NCBI GenBank assembly: GCA_016178075.1
Contig: JACOUA010000042.1
Location: 1 to 53,519 of the forward strand
Direction: 5' to 3'
Source of the DNA: Acidobacteriota bacterium
GTDB taxonomy: Bacteria; Acidobacteriota; Vicinamibacteria; Vicinamibacterales; JACQTH01
DNA length: 53,519 bases
Shown here: one piece after another, positions 28,505-37,880 of the stretch
Layout: each line of letters begins with the position of its first letter
Position numbering within the stretch: position 1 is the stretch's first letter
The notes under the pieces: model-generated
Databases searched by the model: none
Told to the model about the DNA's origin: nothing
What the model saw: only the letters and a program-made list of their open reading frames with translations
Position numbers and translations under genes: made by a program

Positions 28505-30388
28505 ATGACGACCCACGGCATACGCCGTCCGCTCCTGACAGTCTCGGCCTTGTTGATCGCGGCTCTCACCCATGGCCCGCTGGTGCGGGTCTCGGCGCAA
28601 GCGCGCTCGCAGGGAGCCGCGCCCGACCTGGCGACCGTCTCGGCAACCCGCGCGCATGTCGAAGCGCTGGCGTCGGATCGATTCGACGGACGCGCGGCCG
28701 GGTCGGAGGGTGCGAAGCTGGCCGCGGACTATCTGGTCGATCAACTGCAGCGTCTCGGCGCCCGACCCTTGCCGGGACAACAGGACCTCCGCTTTGCGTT
28801 CCAGTTTACGGGCGGCGTCAAGGACGGCGGGTCGTCGGTGGCGCTCAAGGCCGCGGGCGGCGACGCCGAGCGCTGGACCGCCGCCGACACGGTTCAGGGA
28901 CTTTCCTTCTCCGATTCCGGCCAGGTGTCCGGTCAGGTGGTGTTTGCCGGGTATGGATTGGTCGTCCCGGAGAGCGGCTCCTTTTCGTACGACAGCTACG
29001 GCGCGATGAACGTCAAGGACAAGATCGTTGTCGTTCTCCGCTATTACCCCGAGGATGCCGACGAGCAGATCAAGACGGTGCTGGCACGCTACTCGGGCCT
29101 TCGGTACAAGGCGCTCGCGGCCCGCGAGCGCGGCGCCAGAGCTCTTGTCGTCATCACCGGTCCGCGCTCGCCGAACGCCGGGACAGTCGCGCCGATGACG
29201 TTCGACGCCGCGGTGGCCGGATCGGGAATCGTGGCGGCGAGCGTCGGAGGCGTCGTCGCCGACGCGCTCTTCAAGCAGGTGTCCGGCAAGTCACTCGACG
29301 CCGCGCAGCAAGCGCTGGATACGGGCAATCCGCACGTCGCGGGCTTTGAGATCCCCGGCGTCGAGCTGACGCTCGACGTCAAGGTGACCCGGGAGCGCCA
29401 GACCGACCACAACGTCGTCGCCTACCTTCCACCGCAGCAGGCGGGCAGCCCGTCGGTCGACAAGCCGTACGTCATGCTCGGCGCGCATTACGATCACCTC
29501 GGACACGGTGGACACGGCAGCTCGCTGGCTCGACGTGAGGAGATGGGATCGATCCATCACGGTGCCGACGACAACGCCTCGGGTGTCGCGGCAGTCCTGG
29601 CCGCTGGCGCCCAGCTCGCCGGCATGAAGCGCGATCGCGGGATCGTGCTGGCGTTCTGGTCGGGTGAGGAGCTCGGACTCCTGGGCTCCGCGGAGTTCAC
29701 CCGCGGGCCGCCGGTGCCGATCGATCAGATTGCCGCGTACGTCAACCTCGACATGGTCGGCCGGATGCGCGACAACAAGCTTGCGGTTCAGGCCGCCGGC
29801 ACCAGCTCGGCGTGGCCGCGCGTGATCGAGCAGACGAACGTGCCCATCGGCTTCGACATCCAGCTTCAGAACGATCCGAACCTGCCGACCGACACGTCGA
29901 GCTTCAACGCCGCGAGCATCCCGTGCCTGAGCTTGTTCACCGGCAGCCATCCCGACTATCACCGCCCCACTGATGTGGCGTCGGCGATCAACGTCGCCGA
30001 CCTCGATCGCGTCGCCAGGTTCACGGCGCTGCTGGCGCAGAAGGTCGCGAATCTCCCGCAGCCGCCCGACTTCATCAAGGTGCGGCGGACCACGGACGAA
30101 GGCGGCGGCGATCGGGCGGCGCTTCGCGTCTTCACCGGCACTATTCCCGACTACACCAGCGAGGTCCAGGGCCTGAAGCTCGGCGGGGTGATCGACGGCG
30201 GACCCGCGGCGAAGGCGGGCCTCAAGGAGGGCGACGTGATCGTCGAGTTCGCGGGCCGAAAGGTCGCGAACATCTATGACTACATGTACGCGCTCGAGGG
30301 CGTGAAGATCGGCGTCCCCGTCAAGGTCGTCTATCTGCGCGGCGGGAACCCTGCCGAGGTCACCCTCACGCCAGAGGCGCGGAAGTAG
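28505..30388 (+). CDS. M28-family metallopeptidase with PA-like and C-terminal PDZ domains, exported
   Basis: VMLGAHYDHLGHGG, HHGADDNASGVAAVLAAGAQL, LAFWSGEELGLLGSAEF, LDMVGRM; PDZ-like GGVIDGGPAAKAGLKEGDVIVEFAG. Confidence 0.9.
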   Translation: MTTHGIRRPLLTVSALLIAALTHGPLVRVSAQARSQGAAPDLATVSATRAHVEALASDRFDGRAAGSEGAKLAADYLVDQLQRLGARPLPGQQDLRFAFQFTGGVKDGGSSVALKAAGGDAERWTAADTVQGLSFSDSGQVSGQVVFAGYGLVVPESGSFSYDSYGAMNVKDKIVVVLRYYPEDADEQIKTVLARYSGLRYKALAARERGARALVVITGPRSPNAGTVAPMTFDAAVAGSGIVAASVGGVVADALFKQVSGKSLDAAQQALDTGNPHVAGFEIPGVELTLDVKVTRERQTDHNVVAYLPPQQAGSPSVDKPYVMLGAHYDHLGHGGHGSSLARREEMGSIHHGADDNASGVAAVLAAGAQLAGMKRDRGIVLAFWSGEELGLLGSAEFTRGPPVPIDQIAAYVNLDMVGRMRDNKLAVQAAGTSSAWPRVIEQTNVPIGFDIQLQNDPNLPTDTSSFNAASIPCLSLFTGSHPDYHRPTDVASAINVADLDRVARFTALLAQKVANLPQPPDFIKVRRTTDEGGGDRAALRVFTGTIPDYTSEVQGLKLGGVIDGGPAAKAGLKEGDVIVEFAGRKVANIYDYMYALEGVKIGVPVKVVYLRGGNPAEVTLTPEARK

Positions 30389-30411
30389 GCCGCCCCTTAT
30401 GGAGGACAGAC

Positions 30412-30843
30412 ATGAACGCTCGAGCGGCGCTGCAGTTTGTCCGGCGCCATGGAATCGTGCTCGAATCGGCACGCGGGCCGGCGCCGAGCTTTGCGGAGGC
30501 GGTCGCGGGGGAACGCATCCGTGGCAGTTGGTGGGGTCACCCGAAGAGCCACGAGATCTTCTGGCTGACGCGCGCGGTGCGCGACTCGCCCGACGTGCTC
30601 GTCTGCCGGGTCCTCGACGGCAAGGTCACCTACGTGCACCGGCGGTTGTGGCCCGCGCTCGTTCGGCTGGCGTCGGAGCTCGGACGAGATCGACTGGCGG
30701 CGATCCGGGAGATTCACACCGCGTCGGGCAAACACATCGTGAAGGTCAGCAAGTTTCCCGCCTGGGTGCCGCCCGAGGTGACTCGCGCCGCGAAAGGTCT
30801 GAGTGCGGCGGCCGCGCGCTCATCGCTTGGAGTCGATCATTAG
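30412..30843 (+). CDS. Conserved-looking hypothetical protein (143 aa)
   Basis: Complete ORF 23 bp after the M28 stop; compact, no clear known domain motif by eye. Confidence 0.65.
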   Translation: MNARAALQFVRRHGIVLESARGPAPSFAEAVAGERIRGSWWGHPKSHEIFWLTRAVRDSPDVLVCRVLDGKVTYVHRRLWPALVRLASELGRDRLAAIREIHTASGKHIVKVSKFPAWVPPEVTRAAKGLSAAAARSSLGVDH

Positions 30844-30874
30844 CGTCAGCCATGTGCCCGCATGGCGCCTACCT

Positions 30875-30912
30875 GATAGCTGGGAGCTGAAAGCTGGTAG
30901 CGTAATAGCTAC
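30875..30912. repeat. Heptamer half element GATAGCT GGGAGCT GAAAGCT GGTAGCG plus short inverted end
   Basis: Four 7-bp units followed by taatagctac (inverted GTAGC/GCTAC). Confidence 0.65.
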
Positions 30913-31769
30913 AGAAAGAGCCGCAGGCCTTGCACGAGCGAGACGATGATCGAGAGCAGCGTGAGGACGAGGCACGCGAGGCCGCCGATCAAGTGTTCGA
31001 GGCGCTCGGCTCGGAGCGGATCGAGGAATCGTGAGACGACGTAGCCGCCGAGAAACCCGCCCGCGTGGGCGTAGTTGTCGACCCCCTGCATGATGAGCCC
31101 GAAGAAGAAGAGCGTGACCGCATAGCCCATCGCCTCGGTGCGGATGGCGGAGCTGCCGCTGCGATGGCCGTAATAGACGAGCGCGCCCAGCAGACCGAAG
31201 ATCGGGGCTGAGGCGCCGATTGTGAACTGCGCGCCGCGTAAGAACGGGATCGGCAGCCCGCCGAACGCCATCCCCGCCACCGAGCTCATGGAAAACCCGA
31301 CGATGCTCGCGACCGTGTAGATGATGACCATCCGGCCCGGCCCGTAGATGTCGGCCGTGGCCGGCGCGAGCTGCCGCACCCAGAGCATATTGAAGAGGAT
31401 GTGCAGCAGTCCTCCATGGAGCCACCCGGCGCTCAGAACCGTCCACCAGCGACCGTACCCGAAGATCGGAATCGCGCCGCTGGCGCCGAACAGGAACAGG
31501 CTCTCGACGCTCGGCGAGAGAAACGAGAACAGCCCCTGCATGCGGATCCGTCCGCCCGAGGCCAGCAGCGTCAGCGCGTAGAGCGCCGAGCACGACCAGA
31601 TCACGATCGGGACGAACCCGAGATCCTGGCCGAGCCGGCGGAGCGCGGGCGCATAGCCCCACAGACCCGGGTTCAGGCGACCGCAGTTGAAGCAGCGATC
31701 GTCCCGCACGCCCACGAGCGATCCGCAGGATGAGCAGACGACCGATCCTGACGTCTGACGCTTGAACAT
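30909..31769 (-). CDS. Rhomboid family intramembrane serine protease with N-terminal zinc ribbon
   Basis: CSSCGSLVGVRDDRCFNCGR zinc ribbon; WWTVLSAGWLHGGLLHILFNMLWV; FTIGASAPIFGLLGA (Ser); NYAHAGGFLGG (His). Confidence 0.9.
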   Translation of the reverse strand: MFKRQTSGSVVCSSCGSLVGVRDDRCFNCGRLNPGLWGYAPALRRLGQDLGFVPIVIWSCSALYALTLLASGGRIRMQGLFSFLSPSVESLFLFGASGAIPIFGYGRWWTVLSAGWLHGGLLHILFNMLWVRQLAPATADIYGPGRMVIIYTVASIVGFSMSSVAGMAFGGLPIPFLRGAQFTIGASAPIFGLLGALVYYGHRSGSSAIRTEAMGYAVTLFFFGLIMQGVDNYAHAGGFLGGYVVSRFLDPLRAERLEHLIGGLACLVLTLLSIIVSLVQGLRLFL

Positions 31770-31866
31770 GAGCTTTGAACTCGAGGAACTGTCAGCGTAC
31801 TCCGAGGGTTTCCAGCTGGAAAGCCGAAACGCATCGATGACGTACAATAGGAGCCAGGAGGGCTGA

Positions 31867-32088
31867 ATGCCGGTGTTCGAGTACGTGTGCAAGTCCTGCT
31901 CGCGGCAGTTCGAGCAGCTCGTTCGACATGGGGATCACCCCGCCTGCCCGGACTGCGGCGGCGAGGAATTGGAAAAGCTGTTTTCCGTCTTTGCGGCTGC
32001 CGTGGGGGGATCCCGATCCGGACCGGCGCCCGGCCCGTGCGGAACGTGCGGCGACCCCCGCGGTCCGGGCGCCTGCTCGATGAATTAG
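31867..32088 (+). CDS. FmdB family zinc-ribbon protein
   Basis: MPVFEYVCKSCSRQFEQLVR...PACPDCGGEELEKLFSVF. Confidence 0.9.
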   Translation: MPVFEYVCKSCSRQFEQLVRHGDHPACPDCGGEELEKLFSVFAAAVGGSRSGPAPGPCGTCGDPRGPGACSMN

Positions 32089-32090
32089 CG

Positions 32091-32176
32091 CAGTTTTCAG
32101 TTCTCAGTAGTCAGTTTTCAGTTCGGATCTCGCCCGCAAATAACTGAAAACTGATGACTGACAACTGAGAACTACG
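32091..32176. repeat. Heptamer inverted element, CAGTTTT family (5 + 5 units)
   Basis: Left: CAGTTTT CAGTTCT CAGTAGT CAGTTTT CAGTTCG. Right: AACTGAA AACTGAT GACTGAC AACTGAG AACTACG. Confidence 0.9.
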
Positions 32177-32203
32177 CTACAGCGAAGTGAAAAACGCTGT
32201 AGC
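32176..32203. terminator. 9-bp perfect hairpin gctacagcg/cgctgtagc between convergent genes
   Basis: Stem 32176-32184 / 32195-32203, 10-nt A-rich loop. No strong U tract, so terminator function is tentative. Confidence 0.45.
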
Positions 32204-32210
32204 CTGACGC

Positions 32211-33263
32211 TTAGGTTTTAGAAAGCTTGCTCCGCGCCCACTCGACATGCTCGGCGACGAGGGGGGCGCGCGCCGAGGGCCGCTCGGAATCGGATTCGTC
32301 AAGCGCACCCCTCGCGCCAGTCTCGCGCGAGTTCCCTAGCGCGACCGCCACGTTCCTGCGAAGCCCCTCGAGCCCCGCCCGTGACATCGCGCTCTTCTGC
32401 AGCAGGCCACCGAGCTCCGCATCGGATCGGCGCCACAACGCGATCAGGCGCGGACGATCGAACGCTGGCCGAGGCAGCCACGCCGGATCCAGGCTCAGTG
32501 GCGCGTGGTGGTTCCACGGACACACATCCTGGCAAATATCGCACCCATACACGTGCGCACCTACTGCATCCCGCCACGGTTCAGGAATCGAGCCCCTCAG
32601 CTCGATGGTCAGATATGACAGGCACCGGGTCGCGTCGAGCTTCCACGGCTCCACGATCGCGTGTGTCGGACACGCCTCGAGGCAGAGCGTGCAGGATCCA
32701 CACTGATCCAACGCTGCCTGGTCAGGCTCGAGGTCGAGACTGCAGATAATCTCGGACAGGAAGATCCACGACCCGAGGCCGGGGTTGATGACACACGTGT
32801 TCTTGCCGATCCAGCCGACGCCCGCATGCTGCGCGTACACGCGCTCTTGAACGGGGCCGGTGTCGACATACGCGCGCGCGTCGAACGGCCCGTCATGTTC
32901 CGCGCGCATCCAATCGAGAAGCGCATCGAGCCGCGCGCGCATCACCTCGTGATAGTCCTCGCCCCAGGCGTAGCGGGAGACGATCGCTTCACCAGGATCG
33001 GCGATCTCCGTCGAGTACGGCCGGTCGACGTTGTAGAGAGACGCGGCGACAATGACAGAACGGGCGGAAGGAAGAAGCCGGCGAACGTCCGCCCGACGCT
33101 CGGCCGTGCGGTGCATGTACTGCATCTCGCCCGCGTATCCAGCCCGGAGCCACTCGCGGAGATAGGTAAGCTCGGGGTAGGTTTCGGCGCGAGCAATTCC
33201 ACAGACGTCGAACCCGGTCTCGAGCGCCTTTTGCCTAATCACTGCTGAGGTCAGGCGAGACAT
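32211..33263 (-). CDS. queG: Epoxyqueuosine reductase
   Basis: CGSCTLCLEACPTHAI and CDICQDVCPWN 4Fe-4S motifs; DTGPVQERVYAQHAGVGWIGKNTCVINPGLGSWIFLSEI. Confidence 0.95.
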   Translation of the reverse strand: MSRLTSAVIRQKALETGFDVCGIARAETYPELTYLREWLRAGYAGEMQYMHRTAERRADVRRLLPSARSVIVAASLYNVDRPYSTEIADPGEAIVSRYAWGEDYHEVMRARLDALLDWMRAEHDGPFDARAYVDTGPVQERVYAQHAGVGWIGKNTCVINPGLGSWIFLSEIICSLDLEPDQAALDQCGSCTLCLEACPTHAIVEPWKLDATRCLSYLTIELRGSIPEPWRDAVGAHVYGCDICQDVCPWNHHAPLSLDPAWLPRPAFDRPRLIALWRRSDAELGGLLQKSAMSRAGLEGLRRNVAVALGNSRETGARGALDESDSERPSARAPLVAEHVEWARSKLSKT

Positions 33264-33313
33264 CGCTCACCATTGAGTATGGCCTGTGGAGGTGCGCGTC
33301 AGCCGGCCAGCCC

Positions 33314-34693
33314 TCACAGCAGTCGATTCAAGAGCTGCCTCAAATACCGGAGCCGGTAGTCGCCATACTCCACGTTGTGGTACGCGAGGTCGAGTTCCTC
33401 GGGCGTGAGATCGGGACGGCTCTTCATCGGTTCGAACTGGCCGCCCTCGTGCCACTCGTTGAACGAGTTCACGTAGACGAGGAAGAACTCCCGGTGGAAG
33501 TTCGCCGCGTCAGTATCGAGCTGCAACTGCACGGTCCTGGTCAGCGACTCGAGCATCCGCTGCTCGCCGGCCATGCGCGCGCGCGCGCGTTCTTCGGAGG
33601 TGCCCCACGTGATCGGTCCGACGTCCGGTTCGAATCGAGCCGGGCTGTAGCACGGGTCGTCCACGAGTTCTCGCGGCAATACCGGATCGGCGCCGGCATT
33701 GAGATTGAACGAGAACAGCAGGTTCGCGGGCGCGCACCAACGCGCGATGGTCGGCCACATGGCCGGCGCCACGTAGTTGTCGTAGACGGCGACACCATCG
33801 AAGCCGGCTGACACCGTGCGCGCGACGTCGAGCGAGTCCGCGAGCAGGACGATGCGGTCGAACGCCCCTCTCAGCTCACCGCGCAGCCGGTCGGTCTGCC
33901 ATCTCCAGAAGTCGTCGGGCGTGTAGTCGGGGACGGGGTGGGTCACGCCAAGACAGTCGGTGACGGTGCTGGGCACAATCGTCCGGAACGATTTGAACAC
34001 GGGCCCGACGGCGCCGCTCGCATCCGGCAGGAGGAGGAACGCGTCCCATCCGCGACGGTCGCCGTACTCGCGCAGGAGATACAGGACGTCATCTACGAAA
34101 TTGAGCGCGCGGTCGTCGCGATACGGTTCCAGATGGAACGTCACACGAATGTCGTGCGCACGCATGACGTCCATGAGGAGTGGCACCGCGCGGTCGCAGA
34201 AGCTGTCGCGGCCCCACCAACTGACATTGATGGCGCCGACGCCGGAGTCCGCAATCCACCGCGCATGCTGTTCGACCACGCGGCGCGATCGAGAGTCATA
34301 CGCGCCCAAGAGCGGCATCGATGGAGCGGCCAGATCCGTCGGCGGCCGCCGGCCCATCTCATCCCAGTGGCGATAGGGATCCGTCGCGTACCAGGGGTAG
34401 TACTCGAAGACGAACCGACGCCGGAGGTCGGGATATCGCGCTTGCAGGATCTCCCGCGCGAGTTCCCAGTCGATGCTCGGTGTCGGCTCCAGCGCGAGAT
34501 CGGGCCGAACGCCGCGCAGCCACATGGACGCGGCCGACTCGCCGCGGCGTTCCAGAGGGGAATCGCGCCACGCGAGCGACGGACCACGTTGGCCCTTCGC
34601 GTCGATTCGCATGCGGCCGCCCGCCAGCGCGCCGGCGCAGCCCATGAGAAAGCCCCGACGAGTGAGGCCCGCCGAAGTGAGATGCACGTTCAT
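33314..34693 (-). CDS. GH99-like / endo-mannosidase-type glycoside hydrolase, Tat-type leader
   Basis: LTRRGFLMGCAGALAGG leader; FEYYPWYATDPYRHW, INVSWWGRDS, VYVNSFNEWHEGGQFEP motifs. Confidence 0.8.
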   Translation of the reverse strand: MNVHLTSAGLTRRGFLMGCAGALAGGRMRIDAKGQRGPSLAWRDSPLERRGESAASMWLRGVRPDLALEPTPSIDWELAREILQARYPDLRRRFVFEYYPWYATDPYRHWDEMGRRPPTDLAAPSMPLLGAYDSRSRRVVEQHARWIADSGVGAINVSWWGRDSFCDRAVPLLMDVMRAHDIRVTFHLEPYRDDRALNFVDDVLYLLREYGDRRGWDAFLLLPDASGAVGPVFKSFRTIVPSTVTDCLGVTHPVPDYTPDDFWRWQTDRLRGELRGAFDRIVLLADSLDVARTVSAGFDGVAVYDNYVAPAMWPTIARWCAPANLLFSFNLNAGADPVLPRELVDDPCYSPARFEPDVGPITWGTSEERARARMAGEQRMLESLTRTVQLQLDTDAANFHREFFLVYVNSFNEWHEGGQFEPMKSRPDLTPEELDLAYHNVEYGDYRLRYLRQLLNRLL

Positions 34694-34747
34694 TGAGAGG
34701 CCCGCAGATAATAGCCGGCCCGAAGTGACGAGGGCCGCGGAACGGGA

Positions 34748-37507
34748 TCAGCTCGACGTCGTGAGCTGGCGCAGCACGTACGGCAGGATACCGCCATGAC
34801 GATACGCCGCAAGTTCTTCCGGCGTGTCGATGCGCGCGACCGTCGTGATCTCGCGGGTGCTGCCATCGTCGCTCGTCACCCGCACGACAACGCGGGCACC
34901 AGGCGCCAGGGCGGCGGCAAGTCCCGGAAGATCGTAGCGCTCGCGGCCTGTCAGCTTGAGGCCCTCGGCGCCCTCGCCGTCGCGGAACTGCAGTGGCAGG
35001 ACCCCCATGTTCACGAGGTTGCTGCGATGGATCCGCTCGAAGCCCTCGGCAATCACCGCGCGGACGCCGAGGAGCCGCGTCCCCTTCGCCGCCCAGTCGC
35101 GTGACGATCCAGACCCATACTCCTTTCCGGCGATCACGAGAAGCGGGACGCCCTCGGCCTGATACTTGATCGCGGCGTCGTAGATCGTCGTCTGCTCGCC
35201 CTGCGGCAGGTGCACGGTCCACCCGCCTTCGACGCCCGGCACCATCTTGTTCTTCAACCGGATGCTGGCGAACGTCCCGCGCATCATCACTTCATGATTG
35301 CCACGGCGCGCCCCATACGAGTTGAACTCGCTCGGCGGAACGCCGTGCGCGACCAGATAACGGCCCGCGGGAGTATCCGCGGGAATCGATCCAGCCGGCG
35401 AGAGGTGGTCGGTCGTGACGCTGTCGCCGAGCAGACACAGCGCCCGCGCTCCGACGATGTCGGCAATCGCCGCCGGCTCGCGCGTGAGATCCTCGAAGAA
35501 TGGCGGCTTGCGGATGTACGTCGAATCGCGATCCCATTCGTACAGGTGCCCCTTCGGGACCGACAGCGACTTCCACCGCTCGTCACCCTCGAACACCTCG
35601 CCGTACACCTTGGCAAACATCTCCGGTCGGACGGCCTTCAGCATCGTCTCTTGGATCTCGCGCTCGGATGGCCACAGATCGCGAAGATAGATGTCCTTTC
35701 CGCCCGTGCCCTGTCCCAGCGGCTCGGACGTCAGATCGATCGTCATGCGTCCGGCCAGCGCATACGCGACGACGAGCGGCGGCGACGTGAGATAGTTCGC
35801 GCGCACCTGCGACTGGATGCGCCCCTCGAAGTTGCGATTCCCGCTCAGCACCGAAGCGACGACGAGGTTGCGATCCTTGACGGCTCGCGAGACGTCATCC
35901 GGAAGCGGTCCGCTGTTGCCGATGCAGGTCGTACAGCCGTAGCCGACGAGACTGAACCCGAGTTGATTCAGGTATTCCTGAAGACCCGACTTTTCCAGAT
36001 ACTCGGTGACGACTTTCGAGCCGGGCGCGAGGCTGGTCTTGACCCATGGCCGGCTGCGCAGGCCGGCATCCACGGCCTTTTTTGCCAACACTCCCGCGCC
36101 GATCATCACGCTCGGATTCGAGGTGTTCGTGCAGCTCGTAATCGCGGCGACGACGACGAAGCCATGATCGATCTCGGCAGCCGCGGGAGGCGGTGATTCC
36201 AACACCGCGACGCCGCCGCGCGCGCCCGCAGGCTGAGTCTGACCTCCTTCACTTTCCAGCCGCTGAACGCCGCTCGTTGGAGCCGCCTTTTTCGATTCGG
36301 CAATCATCGCGGGCAGCGCCTGCTGAAAACGCGCCTTCGCCTGCTTCAGCGACACACGATCCTGCGGCCGTTTCGGCCCCGCCAGGCTCGGCTCAACCGT
36401 GGTCAGATCCAGCTCGATCGTCTGCGTGTACACCGCCTCAGGCGCGCCGCTGACCCTGAACAACCCTTGCGCGCGGGCGTACGTCTCGACGAGCTGGATC
36501 CGGCCTTTCTCGCGTCCCGTCAGTCGAAGGTAGTCGAGCGTCATCTCGTCAATCGGGAAGATCGCCACGGTCGCGCCGTACTCGGGACACATGTTGCCGA
36601 GCGTCGCACGGTCCGCGATCGTGAGCGAAGCCAACCCCTCGCCGAAGAACTCGACGAACTTGCCCACGACCCCGTGCTTCCGCAGGCGCTCCGTAATGGT
36701 GAGGACGAGGTCCGTCGCCGTGGCGCCTTCCGGCAGGTCGCCCGTCAGGCGGAAGCCGATCACATCGGGAATCAGCATCGAGATCGGCTGGCCCAGCATC
36801 GCGGCTTCCGCCTCGATGCCGCCGACGCCCCAGCCGACGACGCCCAGGCCATTGATCATCGTCGTATGCGAATCGGTCCCGACGAGCGTGTCGGGATAGG
36901 CGATCGCCACACCATCAACGACCTCGCGGAAGACGACGCGCGCGAGATACTCCAGATTCACCTGATGGACGATGCCCGTGTCGGGTGGCACGACCTTGAA
37001 GTTGTCGAAGGCGTCCTGCCCCCAGCGGAGAAACGTGTAGCGCTCCCGGTTGCGGCGGAACTCCAGCTCCGCGTTCAACTGGAACGCGTCGGGCCGCGCG
37101 AAGTAGTCGACCTGGACCGAGTGATCGATGACGAGCTCGACCGGCTGGAGCGGGTTCACGCGCGCCGGGTCGCCGCCGAGCCGCACCATGCCGTCGCGCA
37201 TCGCCGCGAGATCGACGACCGCCGGCACCCCGGTGAAATCCTGCAGGAGCACGCGCGCCGGCATGAAGGCGATTTCCTTCTGCGTCGGTGCCGCCGCGTT
37301 CCAGCCCGCGAGCGCCCGGAGGTCGTCGGCCGTGACGTGTCGGCCGTCTTCGCGCCGCAGCAGGTTCTCGAGCAGGATCTTGAGCGAATACGGCAGTCGC
37401 GCAGCGGTCGGGAATTCCGCCTCGAGGGCTTTCAGACTGAAGATGTCGACCGACTCGGTTCCAACCTTGATCGAAGTCTTCGTGTGGAGCGAATCGAGCG
37501 GTGGCAT
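34748..37507 (-). CDS. acnA: Aconitate hydratase (AcnA-type)
   Basis: [113 protein letters not shown]. Confidence 0.95.
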   Translation of the reverse strand: MPPLDSLHTKTSIKVGTESVDIFSLKALEAEFPTAARLPYSLKILLENLLRREDGRHVTADDLRALAGWNAAAPTQKEIAFMPARVLLQDFTGVPAVVDLAAMRDGMVRLGGDPARVNPLQPVELVIDHSVQVDYFARPDAFQLNAELEFRRNRERYTFLRWGQDAFDNFKVVPPDTGIVHQVNLEYLARVVFREVVDGVAIAYPDTLVGTDSHTTMINGLGVVGWGVGGIEAEAAMLGQPISMLIPDVIGFRLTGDLPEGATATDLVLTITERLRKHGVVGKFVEFFGEGLASLTIADRATLGNMCPEYGATVAIFPIDEMTLDYLRLTGREKGRIQLVETYARAQGLFRVSGAPEAVYTQTIELDLTTVEPSLAGPKRPQDRVSLKQAKARFQQALPAMIAESKKAAPTSGVQRLESEGGQTQPAGARGGVAVLESPPPAAAEIDHGFVVVAAITSCTNTSNPSVMIGAGVLAKKAVDAGLRSRPWVKTSLAPGSKVVTEYLEKSGLQEYLNQLGFSLVGYGCTTCIGNSGPLPDDVSRAVKDRNLVVASVLSGNRNFEGRIQSQVRANYLTSPPLVVAYALAGRMTIDLTSEPLGQGTGGKDIYLRDLWPSEREIQETMLKAVRPEMFAKVYGEVFEGDERWKSLSVPKGHLYEWDRDSTYIRKPPFFEDLTREPAAIADIVGARALCLLGDSVTTDHLSPAGSIPADTPAGRYLVAHGVPPSEFNSYGARRGNHEVMMRGTFASIRLKNKMVPGVEGGWTVHLPQGEQTTIYDAAIKYQAEGVPLLVIAGKEYGSGSSRDWAAKGTRLLGVRAVIAEGFERIHRSNLVNMGVLPLQFRDGEGAEGLKLTGRERYDLPGLAAALAPGARVVVRVTSDDGSTREITTVARIDTPEELAAYRHGGILPYVLRQLTTSS

Positions 37508-37522
37508 ATAAGCCCTTGACAG

Positions 37523-37598
37523 CAGTTCTCAGTTTTCAGCGGTCAGCTTTCAGTAAGAGCTTTTATTGAGAACTGATGACTGATAACTGAAAACTGGC
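37523..37598. repeat. Heptamer inverted element, CAGTTTT family (5 + 4 units)
   Basis: Left: CAGTTCT CAGTTTT CAGCGGT CAGCTTT CAGTAAG. Right: AACTGAT GACTGAT AACTGAA AACTGGC. Confidence 0.9.
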
Positions 37599-37606
37599 TC
37601 TACACA

Positions 37607-37880
37607 TTATTTACCAGGTTCGAGCCGACTCAGGAACTCAGCCGCCACCGCCTGCACCGGCCGGTGGCGGCCGTCGACCACATGGCGAGCGCCTGACAGA
37701 TGAGCGCGATATCCTGGACCCGCGACCGCTGGCCGCCGGACAGCTCGTGCGGGCGCCCCGATCCGAACACCGCCGGCGCCAGGCCGACGAGATCCAGCAA
37801 CTCGTCGATGCGCTGCCGCACGCGCGCCTCGCCCCATGGCTCGAGGCGCGGGACGACCGCGACGTCCGTTCATGCAACAC
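37607..37880 (-). pseudogene. Osmoprotectant-type ABC transporter remnant (ATPase fragment joined to another ORF's C-terminus)
   Basis: PRLEPWGEARVRQRIDELLDLVGLAPAVFGSGRPHELSGGQRSRV is an ABC signature region, cut off before Walker B. Another frame ends HVVDGRHRPVQAVAAEFLSRLEPGK, resembling a glycine-betaine SBP/permease C-terminus. Confidence 0.55.
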
